Notes: generated by a model not told the origin, from the sequence alone. Counted from the stretch's first letter, positions 46,113 through 55,887 are shown. The stretch: 64,000 bases of DNA from UMGS1696 sp964621755 (GCA_964621755.1 CAZUPI010000002.1:1-64000), one strand, 5' to 3'. Made by a program: numbers and translations.

Positions 46113-46652
46113 ATGAAAAATTTCAGACACATTGAACCGAGCGAGCTTGTAGACAATCCAATCAAGCTCATCGGAGAAGACTGGATGCTGGTTACGTCCG
46201 CAAATACAGAAGGCCCGCTCACATGCGGAAAGGACTACAATACCATGACCGCAAGCTGGGGTGGGGTCGGCGTCCTTTGGGGGCGCCCGGTGGTATTTGT
46301 GTTCATACGCCCGCAGCGCCACACATTTGAGTTTACCGAAGCAAACGATCGCCTGACGCTGACATTCTATCCCGAAACGTACCGCAAGACGCTCTCGTAC
46401 TGCGGAAAATACAGCGGCCGCGAGGTGGATAAAGCAAAAGAGTGCGGTCTGACACCGGTCTTCGATGTAAACAAGGATGGACGCGCCGTCTGGTTCAATG
46501 AGGCACGGCTTGTCATAAAGGCAAAAAAGCTCTACGCAGACGTGATAAAGCGCGACGCCTTTACGGATGACGCTCCTCTGGCAAACTATTCAAACAACGA
46601 TTTCCATACCATGTATGTGTGTGAAATCACAGAAGTGCTGGCGGCAGATTGA
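46113..46652 (+). CDS. Flavin reductase-like domain protein
   Basis: A 179-residue protein of the FMN-binding flavin-reductase fold: YNTMTASWGGVGVLWGRPV and FIRPQRHTFEF contain the residues that bind FMN in this family. GGGGAGG lies 6 nt before the ATG at 46113, so a start at 46098 is rejected. Same transcript as the tautomerase gene. Confidence 0.87.
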   Translation: MKNFRHIEPSELVDNPIKLIGEDWMLVTSANTEGPLTCGKDYNTMTASWGGVGVLWGRPVVFVFIRPQRHTFEFTEANDRLTLTFYPETYRKTLSYCGKYSGREVDKAKECGLTPVFDVNKDGRAVWFNEARLVIKAKKLYADVIKRDAFTDDAPLANYSNNDFHTMYVCEITEVLAAD

Positions 46653-46675
46653 CTGCACGACAACCTTAAAAATGG

Positions 46676-46714
46676 TGCGGCGGATGATAAAAACCTCCGC
46701 CGCATTGTCATTTT
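46676..46714 (+). terminator. Terminator after the flavin reductase gene
   Basis: TGCGGCGGA (46676-46684) pairs with TCCGCCGCA (46696-46704), followed by TTGTCATTTT. Confidence 0.7.
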
Positions 46715-46772
46715 ATACAAAAAATTGACCAAATATACTACACCTAAAACCCCTTAAATTTGTTATTCTCTA

Positions 46773-46801
46773 TTGCATTATCAAAAAATATAGTGTATAA
46801 T
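46773..46801 (+). promoter_or_regulatory. Promoter of the EF-G-like gene
   Basis: TTGCAT (46773-46778), a 17-bp spacer and TATAAT (46796-46801), about 100 bp before the ATG. Confidence 0.65.
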
Positions 46802-46902
46802 AATAAGGCAGGGCTTTTCTCAGCCCGATTTTATGTGACATAATTCATAAAGCGTCCTCTAAGAAAAGATTATAATTCATCATATACATAAAGGAGTTAC
46901 AA

Positions 46903-48971
46903 ATGGCAGATATTACCACAAAAAACATCCGTAACGTTGTTCTGCTCGGACATGGTGGCTCGGGCAAAACTTCCATCGCGGAAGCAGCTTTATATCTTGC
47001 AAAGGCGACCGACAGACTCGGTAAGACCACAGCCGGAAATACGGTTTGTGATTACGACCCTGAAGAAATAAAACGCGGTTTTTCCCTCACCCTCTCTCTG
47101 GCTCCCGTGATGTGGAAGGATTCAAAGATTAATTTCATCGACACGCCCGGTTTTTTTGATTTTCAGGGCGAGGTTGACGCAGCTATACGCGTTGCAGACG
47201 CAGCTATCATTGCGCTCGACGGCAAGGCTGGCGTTGAAGTCGGTGCTGAACTGGCTTGGGATAAGGCACAGGAAGCCGGAATTCCCTGTGCGTTCTTTGT
47301 AAATAAATGCGACGACTCCGATGCTGACTTCCAGCGCGTCTTCGACGAGCTCCACGAGAAGTTTGGCTCCGCGGTCTGCCCCACCCTCGTTCCCATTAAA
47401 GAGGGCAAGGAAATCAAGTTCCTCGACCTCATCGCAAGAAAGACCTACGCCTTCGATGCTAACGGCACACGCAAAGCTACAGACTTCTCCGCCGAAGAGG
47501 AAGACACTGCCTCCCAATATACCGATACCCTGAACGAAGCGCTCGCACAGACAAGTGAGGAGCTCCTCGACAAGTACTTCGAAACCGCTGAAATCACCCA
47601 AGAAGAAGCAGTAGAAGCACTTCACAGCGGCATCATCGACGGCACCATCGTTCCGGTATTCAGCGGCTGTGCTGTCAACCTGTGGGGCATCAACTTCCTG
47701 CTCGACACCATCTCCGACTCCTTCCCGCGCCCGACCGCAAAGAAGGTAGAAAAAGTGATCGACGGCGACGGACTAAAAGACATTGCCATCGACCCAGCGG
47801 GAGAATGCGCTATCTTCGTATTCAAGACCATCGCCGACCCGTTCGTGGGTAAGATGTCCTTCTTCAAAGTTATGTCCGGTACGCTCACCAACGACCTTAC
47901 ACTGAAGAACAACACATCCGGCTCGTCCGAAAAGATGGCTCATATCTACACCATCCGCGGCAAGAAGCAGACAGAAGTGACCTCCCTCTGCTGCGGTGAT
48001 ATCGGTATGACCGCAAAGCTCGCCGCTACCAACACAAACGACACACTCACCGTTTCCTCCGATATAGAATATAAGAAGATTTCCTTCGCACATCCTTACA
48101 TGACAATGGCGATCACGCCTGCCGCAAAGGGAGACGAAGACAAAATCTCCACCGGTATCGCAAGAATCCTCGAAGAAGACCCGACCCTCCTGTACGAGAA
48201 CAATGCAGAAACAAAGCAGATGACCATCTCCGGTATGGGCGACATCCAGCTTGACGTTCTTGTAGCAAGACTGAAGTCCCGCTTCGGCACATCGGTTCTC
48301 CTTGAAGCACCGAAGATCGCATACCGCGAAACCATCAAGGGCACCTCAGACGTTGAAGGTAAACATAAAAAGCAGTCCGGCGGTTCCGGTCAGTACGGTC
48401 ATGTTAAGATGAGATTCTCACACGGCGAGGCAGAAGGTCTGACCTTCACCCAGTCCGTTGTCGGCGGTACCGTTCCGAAGAACTTCTATCCGGCAGTTGA
48501 AAAAGGACTTCTCGAAGCAATGCAAAGGGCGTCCTCGCCGGATATCCGGTTGTCAACCTCGCAGCAGACCTGTACGATGGCTCCTATCACCCGGTTGACT
48601 CGAACGAAATCTCGTTCAAGCTTGCAGCTCGCCTTGCATATAAGGAAGGGCTTCCGAAGGCAAAACCGATTCTTCTCGAGCCCATCGGAACCTTAAAAGT
48701 AACCGTTCCCGATTCTCTCGTAGGCGACGTCATCGGTGATCTCAACAAGAGACGCGGTCGTGTCCTCGGCATGAACCCACACGAAACTAAGAGCGGCTAC
48801 CAGGTAGTAGAGGCAGACGTTCCGAAGGCAGAAATGTCCGATTACACCATCGCCCTTCGCGCAATGTCCCAAGGCCGCGGTAAATACGACTTCTCAGTAG
48901 ACCGCTACGAAGAAGTTCCCTCCTCTGTTGCACAGAAGATCATCGCTGAAGCAAAGGTTGAAGAGGACTAA
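46903..48971 (+). pseudogene. EF-G-like translation GTPase with a frameshift
   Basis: The frame codes an EF-G paralog: G1 LGHGGSGKT, G3 DTPGFFDF and G4 NKCD; the switch-1 sequence RGFSLTLS replaces the RGITI of ordinary EF-G, as in the EF-G-like subfamily. The frame breaks at 48524-48526: with one more A in the AAA run (CAA AAG GGC) it continues as GVLAGYPVVNLAADLYDGSY and on through domains IV and V to the stop at 48971, in total about 689 residues. As given, translation ends at 48696. A sequencing error or a recent mutation are both possible. Confidence 0.85.
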
Positions 48972-48992
48972 TAGAAACATAACAACATAACG

Positions 48993-49035
48993 AAAAGGGT
49001 GAAGTATTTTCTGAAAATACTTCACCCTTTTTTCA
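48993..49035. terminator. Terminator after the EF-G-like gene
   Basis: An 18-bp perfect stem (48993-49010 with 49014-49031) with a 3-nt loop and a T-run, between converging genes. Confidence 0.85.
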
Positions 49036-49085
49036 TCCGTACGGCAGCACGAAGCATAAAATCCCGCGTTCTCTATCTGTCTTGT

Positions 49086-49601
49086 TCACTCATTCTCCCA
49101 CCTGTACTCATCAGATAGAAGAAGCCACGTGGAGCGGTCTGCGGTACCGGTCGGGGTCAAACCGTTGACTTGCTGGAAAAGCCGAACCGCATCGGCGGTC
49201 TGGGACCCGTAGACGCCGGACAAGGGAACCGCGGGATAGGCATAGATGAGCCGGAGAGAATTTAAGATGATTTGGAGAAGAAGGACGATGTCACTTCGTT
49301 CGCCGAGACTGTTTTGCTGGAGGATATTGTCCGGCAGGGGGCGCAGAAGAACCGGACGCCGCTGGTCCTGCCCCTGCCGATATTCAGACGCAATTGCATC
49401 CCATGTGGCAAGGTCGGTTATGCCGGTCACGGGAAGACCGCGCGTCTGCTGAAACTGCCGCACCGCCTGCTCCGTTTCTTTATTATAAAATCCGGTAACG
49501 TTGACGCGCAGAGCCGGGCTGTCTTGCGTGAACGACAAATATCGCAGCATTCCCTGTAGATTCAAAATACGCTCAGTGCTGTCCGCTATATTAACAAACA
49601 T
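49086..49601 (-). CDS. Protein with two peptidoglycan-binding domains
   Basis: 171 residues consisting of two PG_binding_1 (PF01471-like) helical domains, each with a VTGFYNKETEQAVRQFQQTRGLPVTG-type pattern (second: GVYGSQTADAVRLFQQVNG). No signal peptide or catalytic domain is seen. AAGGGGG precedes the ATG at 49601, so the longer in-frame reading to 49793, which lies mostly inside the preceding gene, is rejected. It follows the SpoIID-like gene and likely works with it. Confidence 0.85.
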   Translation of the reverse strand: MFVNIADSTERILNLQGMLRYLSFTQDSPALRVNVTGFYNKETEQAVRQFQQTRGLPVTGITDLATWDAIASEYRQGQDQRRPVLLRPLPDNILQQNSLGERSDIVLLLQIILNSLRLIYAYPAVPLSGVYGSQTADAVRLFQQVNGLTPTGTADRSTWLLLSDEYRWENE

Positions 49602-49614
49602 CACACACTCCCCC

Positions 49615-51015
49615 TTACGTCGGCAGAACGCCGCCGAACTGCGTCGGTGAGCCGTAGTCTCCGTCCACCAGCGTCCGGTACGTACTGGCAATGGAATTCC
49701 ACGTCGCCGCTCCAACGATTCCGCTCGGCTCCAATCCAAAGAGTCCTTGATAAATCTGCACCGCCCGTTCCGTGCTCGCGCCGAATTCCCCATCGACTGT
49801 CAGCTTCGGTATCTCCGTGTAGGTGTCAGATATCCGGTTCAAGTAGGTCTGAAGAAGCTCTACGTTACTCCCTGTTGAACCGACTAACAGCGGAAAACCC
49901 GGGTACGGCTGCGTCGTGGTGAAGTATCCCGCCGGCAGAGATGCCAGCAAATTCCGGTACGTCGTGTACAGTGCGTTCCACGTCACCGTGTTGACCGTAC
50001 CCGTGACCGGGAGCCCATAGTCGTATTGAAAATCCTCTACGGAAGCACGCGTGTTCGGTCCGTAAATTCCATCTATCACCACAGGACGCACGTAGTTGTT
50101 GAACGCCGCAATAAACGCCAGAAAATATTGCAGCTCACGTACTCCTACCCCGGTGGAACCCTCCGCAAGTTCCGTGTTAAACACCAGCGTAACATCCTCA
50201 AGCGGGATTCCCTCGGAGTTGATGTCTGTGATTCGTTTGACACCGTTGTATATTCGCTCAATTGCATACCACGTGGCGGAACCAACTACCCCGTCCGGCG
50301 TCAGGGAAAACTGCCGCTGAAAGGCCTTGACCGCATCCTCAGTCTCCGCATCGAAAAATCCGTCAGGCTGTGAGATTTTGGGAATCCCCGGATAGTTTTT
50401 CGAAATGCGATTCAGACGCACCTGCACAAACCGGACGTCGTTTCCCACCACCCCAAGCCGCAAGGGACGACCGGAGTACGCCTCCACGTTCCCCGCAATC
50501 GGCGCGTTGTATACAAGGTCAATGTTGTCTCCGAAATAGTACCGCAGGATTTCATACGGGGTCATCCCATTCTCCGCCAAAGAGACGCTTCCCCACTGTG
50601 AAAGTCCCGCACACTGCACTTCAATTCCGTCGCAGTAAGCGGCAAACAGCGGTTCCACCGACCCGCGGCGTCGAATATAATTATTGAAGATTTCATCAAC
50701 AATCTGAGAAATGTTCTCAAAAATATCGCGCCCGTATACGAAGCTCTGGTCAATCGAAGTGGAATTGGTGATGTCAAAATCATAGCCGCGGCTGGGATAG
50801 TATTCCGTATAGACGCGGTTCAGAGCAAAGCTGATTTGCGACAGAATGTTTGCGCGCAGTGCCGACTCCGGCCACGTGGGATAAATCTCGCTCGACGCGA
50901 CATTTTTGATGTAATCTACAAACGAGACTGTCACGTTTCGCGCATCGGAATCAGGCCTGCCGAGGTGAACCGTAATGCTTTCCGGAATCACCGGAAGAAG
51001 CGCACCGTCGTTCAT
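49615..51015 (-). CDS. SpoIID/LytB-like domain with three peptidoglycan-binding domains
   Basis: 466 residues. Residues 1-170 resemble SpoIID: FVDYIKNVASSEIYPTWPESALRANILSQISFALNR and the later CAGLSQWGSVSLAENGMTPYEILRYYFG, like the SQWGA...GxsYxEILxHYY end of that family. Residues ~190-460 hold three PG_binding_1 domains. No signal peptide is evident. It overlaps the gene before it by 4 bp. A role in cortex or cell-wall remodelling is inferred. Confidence 0.82.
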   Translation of the reverse strand: MNDGALLPVIPESITVHLGRPDSDARNVTVSFVDYIKNVASSEIYPTWPESALRANILSQISFALNRVYTEYYPSRGYDFDITNSTSIDQSFVYGRDIFENISQIVDEIFNNYIRRRGSVEPLFAAYCDGIEVQCAGLSQWGSVSLAENGMTPYEILRYYFGDNIDLVYNAPIAGNVEAYSGRPLRLGVVGNDVRFVQVRLNRISKNYPGIPKISQPDGFFDAETEDAVKAFQRQFSLTPDGVVGSATWYAIERIYNGVKRITDINSEGIPLEDVTLVFNTELAEGSTGVGVRELQYFLAFIAAFNNYVRPVVIDGIYGPNTRASVEDFQYDYGLPVTGTVNTVTWNALYTTYRNLLASLPAGYFTTTQPYPGFPLLVGSTGSNVELLQTYLNRISDTYTEIPKLTVDGEFGASTERAVQIYQGLFGLEPSGIVGAATWNSIASTYRTLVDGDYGSPTQFGGVLPT

Positions 51016-51752
51016 TGCCCCCTCCCCCTCTCTCTTTCCTCCTCATCATAGTAGCAGCTCGGGGGATTCGGAAGATTGCTGCTCTCTCCACGCAGACCGG
51101 TTTGACCGGAATTCTGGTCGGCCTGCCTGCCGTTTTGGTCATATGGCCGCGCATTTTGAATATCCTGCATATCCATCTGAGTCGGGGACTGCCCAGCTTC
51201 GCCTATATCCCGGCTGTTTTGAGAATCAGGAGAAGGATTTCCTCGTCCGCCTGCATTGTTCCGCGGCGTCATGACTCCGCCGGAGACTGTGCCATTCTGG
51301 TCGCCAATTTCCTCACGCTGAACGCCGCCGGGCTGAGGCGACATGCCTTCGGGAGTTTCATAAATCATCACCCGCCCGTTGTCCGCTCCGGCGATTCGGT
51401 CCTCTTCGGTAAGAGGAACCATATCGATGGGCTGAATGGCGGTGATTCTATCAAAAATCGGAATGCCGATACCCTCGACGGGATAATAGCCGTCGTATGT
51501 AACGGATATATTGTATACCGAATAGGGGCGCGCCGCCCCCGGCGTCATACTCTCTCCTGCCGCCGGCGCGGGAAGAGATACAATGGGCGCGAGCCCGTTC
51601 TCGTTGGTGCGCAGAGAATAGATTACATCCCCATTCTCCGATGTCGTTTCGTCAGGGTACTCGAAAATCTGCACGACTGCGCCCTGCACCGGGAGCGACC
51701 CGCCAGCCTCAGTCACACGCACTCTCAGAAATCCGGTTCCGCTTTCATTCAT
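51012..51752 (-). CDS. Carboxypeptidase-regulatory-like domain protein with Gln/Asn-rich tail
   Basis: Residues 5-100 look like a carboxypeptidase-regulatory/transthyretin-like beta-sandwich (GTGFLRVRVTEAGGSLPVQG, then NENGLAPIVSLPAP, YNISVTYDGYYPVEG), and the remainder is a low-complexity Gly/Gln/Asn/Asp tail. It has no signal peptide and overlaps the SpoIID-like gene by ATGA. GAGG stands 11 nt before the ATG. It may be a structural partner of the two wall-binding proteins; function unknown. Confidence 0.7.
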   Translation of the reverse strand: MNESGTGFLRVRVTEAGGSLPVQGAVVQIFEYPDETTSENGDVIYSLRTNENGLAPIVSLPAPAAGESMTPGAARPYSVYNISVTYDGYYPVEGIGIPIFDRITAIQPIDMVPLTEEDRIAGADNGRVMIYETPEGMSPQPGGVQREEIGDQNGTVSGGVMTPRNNAGGRGNPSPDSQNSRDIGEAGQSPTQMDMQDIQNARPYDQNGRQADQNSGQTGLRGESSNLPNPPSCYYDEEERERGRGQ

Positions 51753-52087
51753 TCTGCATTTATCCTCGCTTTCATATATGCTTCGATACAGAATATGCCG
51801 TAAAATCAGAAGTGGTGCATCGAAAATCAGAAATCTAATAAAATGGAATAATCTGGATAATTAAAGCGTTGCTTTACAGAAATATATTCCATAAAAAGAA
51901 ATTTTTGTTAGATATCGTTAATTTCCTTTTAATGGAATGGTTTTTACATATTTTTACAAATTTGATTCCAAAATAAGTAAATATTATGTTTCAGTTCCAG
52001 ATTCCGCTCAAAATTCGCCGCTAAAAATAAAGCACTGCTTGATTTTTAAGAAATTCCAAAAAAAATGAAAATTCAACAAATACTTTA
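51753..52087. other. AT-rich intergenic region without genes
   Basis: The 335 bp between the SpoIID-like operon and the promoter of the XRE gene are markedly AT-rich. No ORF, RNA gene or strong hairpin is seen; the promoter of the minus-strand operon must lie near 51770-51830 but cannot be fixed. Confidence 0.5.
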
Positions 52088-52116
52088 TTGCAATCCATAA
52101 AATTCTGTGATATTCT
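52088..52116 (+). promoter_or_regulatory. Promoter of the XRE/beta-helix gene
   Basis: TTGCAA (52088-52093), a 17-bp spacer and TATTCT (52111-52116), about 100 bp before the ATG. Confidence 0.55.
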
Positions 52117-52216
52117 GAAATCACAAGGAGGCGTTTCCAAAATATTATCAATCGCTCGAGCTAAAAATATCCATAATTCACCATTCAATCTTCATTTATA
52201 TTAACGGAGGTACACT

Positions 52217-53950
52217 ATGACTGACAGAAACATTATCGGACAGAAAATCGCATCCCTCAGAAAGGCCAAGGGTATCACTCAGGCGGACCTTGCGAACATG
52301 GTCGGGGTCAGCCCGCAAGCTGTATCTCAGTGGGAACGCAGTGAAACTTTACCCGATATTCTTACGCTTCCCCGTCTCGCAGAGATTTTTGATGAAAGTA
52401 TATCCGCTCTTCTTGGAATAGAAGATTCTGCCCCCACAACAAATGCGGAAGCAGAAGCAGTGGAAGAACCCGCGACAGAAGAGAGCACTCCCGCCGCCGA
52501 TACAGATACAGTGGAAGAACCTGAAATCGTCGAAAGCGAGGCCGACGACGAAAAAAAATGCGATCCGTACGGTTGCGAAAACGAGGAATCCTCCACAACT
52601 ACAGACCGTACGGATACCATCGAGGATGCTGTAAATGCTGCCGCCGACATCGATGCCGCTTTGGATGCTGTTGAAGCAGAACATGACAAGCTCACGGAAG
52701 AAGCCGAAGCAGAAGAACACGAGGAGCCTGAAAAACATGAAGAACCGGACTCTGATGACTTCACCTTCCATACGCCGAATATACACATCCCTGAAATCAA
52801 CTTTCCCGAAATCCGCCTGCCCGGCGGACGTGTGATTCCGGCTAAGAAAATCCCGGCAAAAGATATCAACGGAAAGACCATAACTGTAGAAAATGTCGCA
52901 GAGAAGATAGCGGATAAAATGAATAACATCGATTTTGACTTCAACTCTGCAAAATCAACATGCCAGATTGCGGATGTTTCTGGCTTCTCACTCCCTGTGA
53001 GCAAATATACCATCGATTTTGACGACTCGAACGAAAGCTACGAAGTTGCCATCATCAAGGACGGAAAGATTGTGAAGCGCTTCTCCGCTTCCCCGAACAA
53101 TTTTGTACAGCTCGTGGTAAACGGAAACATCAATACCCTTAATGCGGCTATATCTGTTGAAGTAAACGGTAACGTAGGAGACGCAGCTTCCGGATTTGAC
53201 ATGACAATCAACGGAAACGTCGATGGCGACGCGCACGCGAGTATGACTCTGACCTGCGGTGATGTAGCCGGCGACGCCTCTTCAAACATGACGCTCAACT
53301 GCAACAATGTGGGAGGCGACGCGCACGCAAATATGACGCTGAACGTAAACGGCAGAGTCGGATACGATGACGACGATAACGACGATGACGACCGCGACAT
53401 ACAGGTCGACGGCATGAACGTCACGATAAACGGCGACTACGACGGCGACCTGTCGGCTGCGGCAAATGTAACCGTATGCGGAAGTGTTCTGGGCAACGTC
53501 GATGCCGGTGGTTCCGTCAGCGCGGACGGCGATATCGACGGCGACGTTGATGCAGGCGATTCCGTCACAGCAGGCGGCGATATCAACGGCGACGTCGATG
53601 CAGGTAATGATGTAACGGCAGGCGGCGATATCAACGGCGACGTCGATACCGGAAAGGACGTTATCGCAGAAGGCGACATCAACGGAGACGTTGACACGGG
53701 CGGTTCCGTCACAGCAGGCGGAGACATCGGCGGCGACATTGACACGGGCGGTTCCGTCATAGCAGGCGGAAACATCGACGGCGCCGTTGACACATCTGGA
53801 AACGTATCGATTGGCGGAGACGCTGCGGGAGACATCAGCGGAAACAACGTCACGGTAACGGGAAACGTATACGGCGACATTACCGCGGACGGAAAAGTCA
53901 AAATTTACGGCGCCGCCCCCAATTGCGAAAATGATGATGACGAAGAATGA
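52217..53950 (+). CDS. XRE regulator fused to a bactofilin-like beta-helix
   Basis: 577 residues. Residues 5-67 are a Cro/cI helix-turn-helix (KIASLRKAKGITQADLANMV, VSPQAVSQWERSETLPDI). Residues 68-180 are a Glu/Ala-rich acidic linker. From ~181 come FTFHTPNIHIPEINFPEIRL and a globular segment, then from ~300 a beta-helix of NGNV/GDV repeats. Residues 428-539 contain seven 16-residue units (VDAGGSVSADGDIDGD type). No membrane segment or signal peptide is seen. GGAGG precedes the ATG. The beta-helix resembles bactofilin/polymer-forming repeats; partner and targets are unknown. A terminator follows. Confidence 0.85.
   Translation: MTDRNIIGQKIASLRKAKGITQADLANMVGVSPQAVSQWERSETLPDILTLPRLAEIFDESISALLGIEDSAPTTNAEAEAVEEPATEESTPAADTDTVEEPEIVESEADDEKKCDPYGCENEESSTTTDRTDTIEDAVNAAADIDAALDAVEAEHDKLTEEAEAEEHEEPEKHEEPDSDDFTFHTPNIHIPEINFPEIRLPGGRVIPAKKIPAKDINGKTITVENVAEKIADKMNNIDFDFNSAKSTCQIADVSGFSLPVSKYTIDFDDSNESYEVAIIKDGKIVKRFSASPNNFVQLVVNGNINTLNAAISVEVNGNVGDAASGFDMTINGNVDGDAHASMTLTCGDVAGDASSNMTLNCNNVGGDAHANMTLNVNGRVGYDDDDNDDDDRDIQVDGMNVTINGDYDGDLSAAANVTVCGSVLGNVDAGGSVSADGDIDGDVDAGDSVTAGGDINGDVDAGNDVTAGGDINGDVDTGKDVIAEGDINGDVDTGGSVTAGGDIGGDIDTGGSVIAGGNIDGAVDTSGNVSIGGDAAGDISGNNVTVTGNVYGDITADGKVKIYGAAPNCENDDDEE
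53498..53833 (+). repeat. Seven tandem 48-bp units inside the XRE/beta-helix gene
   Basis: Each unit codes for 16 residues of type V-D-x-G-x-x-V-x-A-G-G-D-I-x-G-D. Units differ at several codons, so they are an old tandem expansion, not a recent one. Confidence 0.85.
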
Positions 53951-53965
53951 CGAATAGCATAAATC

Positions 53966-53996
53966 GCGTGGGAAGGAAAACTTCCCACGCTTTTTA
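53966..53996 (+). terminator. Terminator after the XRE/beta-helix gene
   Basis: GCGTGGGAAG (53966-53975) pairs with CTTCCCACGC (53981-53990), followed by TTTTTATT. Confidence 0.85.
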
Positions 53997-54025
53997 TTGC
54001 AATTTCACAGACGCCATAGTATAAT
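53997..54025 (+). promoter_or_regulatory. Promoter of the amidotransferase-like gene
   Basis: TTGCAA (53997-54002), a 17-bp spacer and TATAAT (54020-54025). It begins inside the preceding terminator tail. Confidence 0.65.
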
Positions 54026-54059
54026 GTAAGGTAGAATTCATCCCAAACGGAGGAAACAT

Positions 54060-54755
54060 ATGAAAAAAATTGCACTGACCTGCTCTGTTGGAAACAGCTA
54101 CACCCTCCATCCGCGTTACATAAATTATATCACAGCCGCGGCAAAGCAGTTCCAAATGGAAGTCATGCCAATCATCCTGCCTTCTGTAACAGACCCCGCC
54201 ATACTGGACGAATTTGTAAAATCCTTCGACGGCTTTCTTTTCACAGGCGGCGTAGATATAAACCCATCCCTATACGGCGAGGAACTGCACGAAAAATGCG
54301 GCGAAATTCAGCCTCTCCGCGATACGCATGAACTGATGCTTCTCGAGCGAATCCGAAAATCGGGTGTTCCGGCGTTCGGAATCTGCCGCGGGATACAGGT
54401 GATGGCGGTCGCAGCCGGGGGTAAGCTCTGGCAGGACATCTATGCACAAAAACTGGGCGAGGGCGCAGAACACTGCGTCAGGGACGAAAACGACCGCACG
54501 CACCATCCGGTAACGTTGTCCGGCTCTCTCGCAGAAGTTGCCGGTACCACAAGCGTCACAACCAACAGCTACCACCATCAAGCGGTAAAATCGGTCCCCG
54601 CAAACATCGAAATCTGTGCTCTCACCCCCGACGGCCTTATCGAAGCCATCAATGACACATCCCTCCCCTATTACCGTGCCGTTCAATGGCATCCCGAACT
54701 TCACTCCGATGAACTATCCTACAAAATTATAAAGCCGTTTTTTGACGCGCTGTAA
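54060..54755 (+). CDS. Gamma-glutamyl-gamma-aminobutyrate hydrolase-like (class I GATase, C26)
   Basis: A 231-residue class I glutamine amidotransferase-like hydrolase of the PuuD type. The nucleophile elbow is FGICRGIQVM (Cys ~107), the His-Glu of the triad is VQWHPELH, and LFTGGVDINPSLYGE is the oxyanion region. The family opens gamma-glutamyl amides; which one is not known. A glycyl-radical enzyme remnant follows 32 bp later. Confidence 0.85.
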   Translation: MKKIALTCSVGNSYTLHPRYINYITAAAKQFQMEVMPIILPSVTDPAILDEFVKSFDGFLFTGGVDINPSLYGEELHEKCGEIQPLRDTHELMLLERIRKSGVPAFGICRGIQVMAVAAGGKLWQDIYAQKLGEGAEHCVRDENDRTHHPVTLSGSLAEVAGTTSVTTNSYHHQAVKSVPANIEICALTPDGLIEAINDTSLPYYRAVQWHPELHSDELSYKIIKPFFDAL

Positions 54756-54787
54756 CGGAACGCTGCCATCGACAGAAAGGACATCCC

Positions 54788-55848
54788 ATGAATCAAGAAC
54801 TGTATGATTTTATAACGGAACGCCGACAGAGAGCGTTTCGGCAGGAGCCGCTGGACGACCGCTCCGGACAGTATGCGGCAAATGGACTTTCACCGCGGGC
54901 AAGGCGGAGACATTCCGCGAAGCGCTGCAATTCTTCCGCATTATCCACTATGCGCTTTGGGCGGAGGGAAATTATCACAACACGATTGGCAGGTTCGACA
55001 AGTACATGATGCTCGGCGGGTCAGACGGAATGGGCGGCGAGATTTATAACAAGCTTACCGCGATGTGTCTGCGCGCGTCGGGCGAGTTGAAGCTCATCGA
55101 CCCCAAAATCAACCTTCGCGTGACGAAAAATACGCCCCTGGGGGTCTATCAGGAAGGGACAAAACTCACAAAGGTTGGGCTTGGCTTCCCGCAGTACTCG
55201 AACGACGATGTTGTGATTCCGGCCCTCGTGAATCTCGGATACGACGACGAAATCGCACATTTGCTTCGCAGCGAGTCGCCGAAGGTCGGGAGTGCCGATT
55301 CAGATACCGCCGACGAGCAGCTTGTATGGCTGACCGAGGTATTCTCCGCTTCCCTGCGCGGGAAAAAGAATGAACGCGGCGGAATCTGGCGCGCCGGAAC
55401 CGGTTCCGCGATGTTTTATCTGTGGCACGCGGAAGAAATCGGTGCGTCCCCTGACGGCAGGCGGCGCGGTGAGCCGTTCGCTGCCAACTACTCGGCATCC
55501 CTGTTCGCCAAAATCGACGATCCGGTCCATATCGTGAAATCCTTCACGAAACCGGACCTTGCGAAGGTCATCAACGGCGGTCCTTTGACGCTTGAATTCG
55601 ACAGCAAAATTTTTGCGAATGAGGAAAGCATGACTAAGGTGGCGTCTCTTGTAAAATATTTCGTGAGCCGCGGTGGACATCAGCTCCAGCTCAATGCGGT
55701 ATCCCACGAGGCGCTCCTCGACGCGCAGATTCATCCGGAAAAGTACGAGCGGCTGATTGTACGCATCTGGGGCTGGAGTGCCTATTTTGTGGAACTGGAC
55801 AAGGGCTTCCAGGACCATGTGATACGCAGGCAAGAGTATCGCATGTAA
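54788..55848 (+). pseudogene. Decayed glycyl radical enzyme (pyruvate formate-lyase family)
   Basis: The N-terminal piece MNQELYDFITERRQRAF is normal for the family, but the frame then breaks and a deletion of roughly 400 residues follows. The reading frame of 55006-55848 continues upstream to at least 54889 (FREALQFFRIIHYALW...). A second gap after LGYDDE removes the active-site Cys loop. The C-terminus still has RAGTGSAMFYLWHAEEIGASPDGRR and the glycyl-radical loop RIWGWSAYF. No activase gene is adjacent. Not likely functional. Confidence 0.8.
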
Positions 55849-55887
55849 GGCGCGCTCGCAAGGATGGATAAAAATATTTGAAAATGT

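Noticed and set aside
48515..48535. Programmed -1 frameshift in the EF-G-like gene
   Set aside because: The codons CAA AGG GCG do not form an X-XXY-YYZ slippery site and no downstream pseudoknot is obvious; a missing A is simpler.
51770..51815. Sigma-E-like promoter (GGCATATT ... CATATATG) before the SpoIID-like operon
   Set aside because: The spacing of 11 bp is too short for sigma-E or sigma-G; without more evidence it is not called.
53498..53833. Regular 48-bp repeats considered as a CRISPR array or minisatellite
   Set aside because: They are in frame, code for a 16-residue protein repeat and have no spacers.
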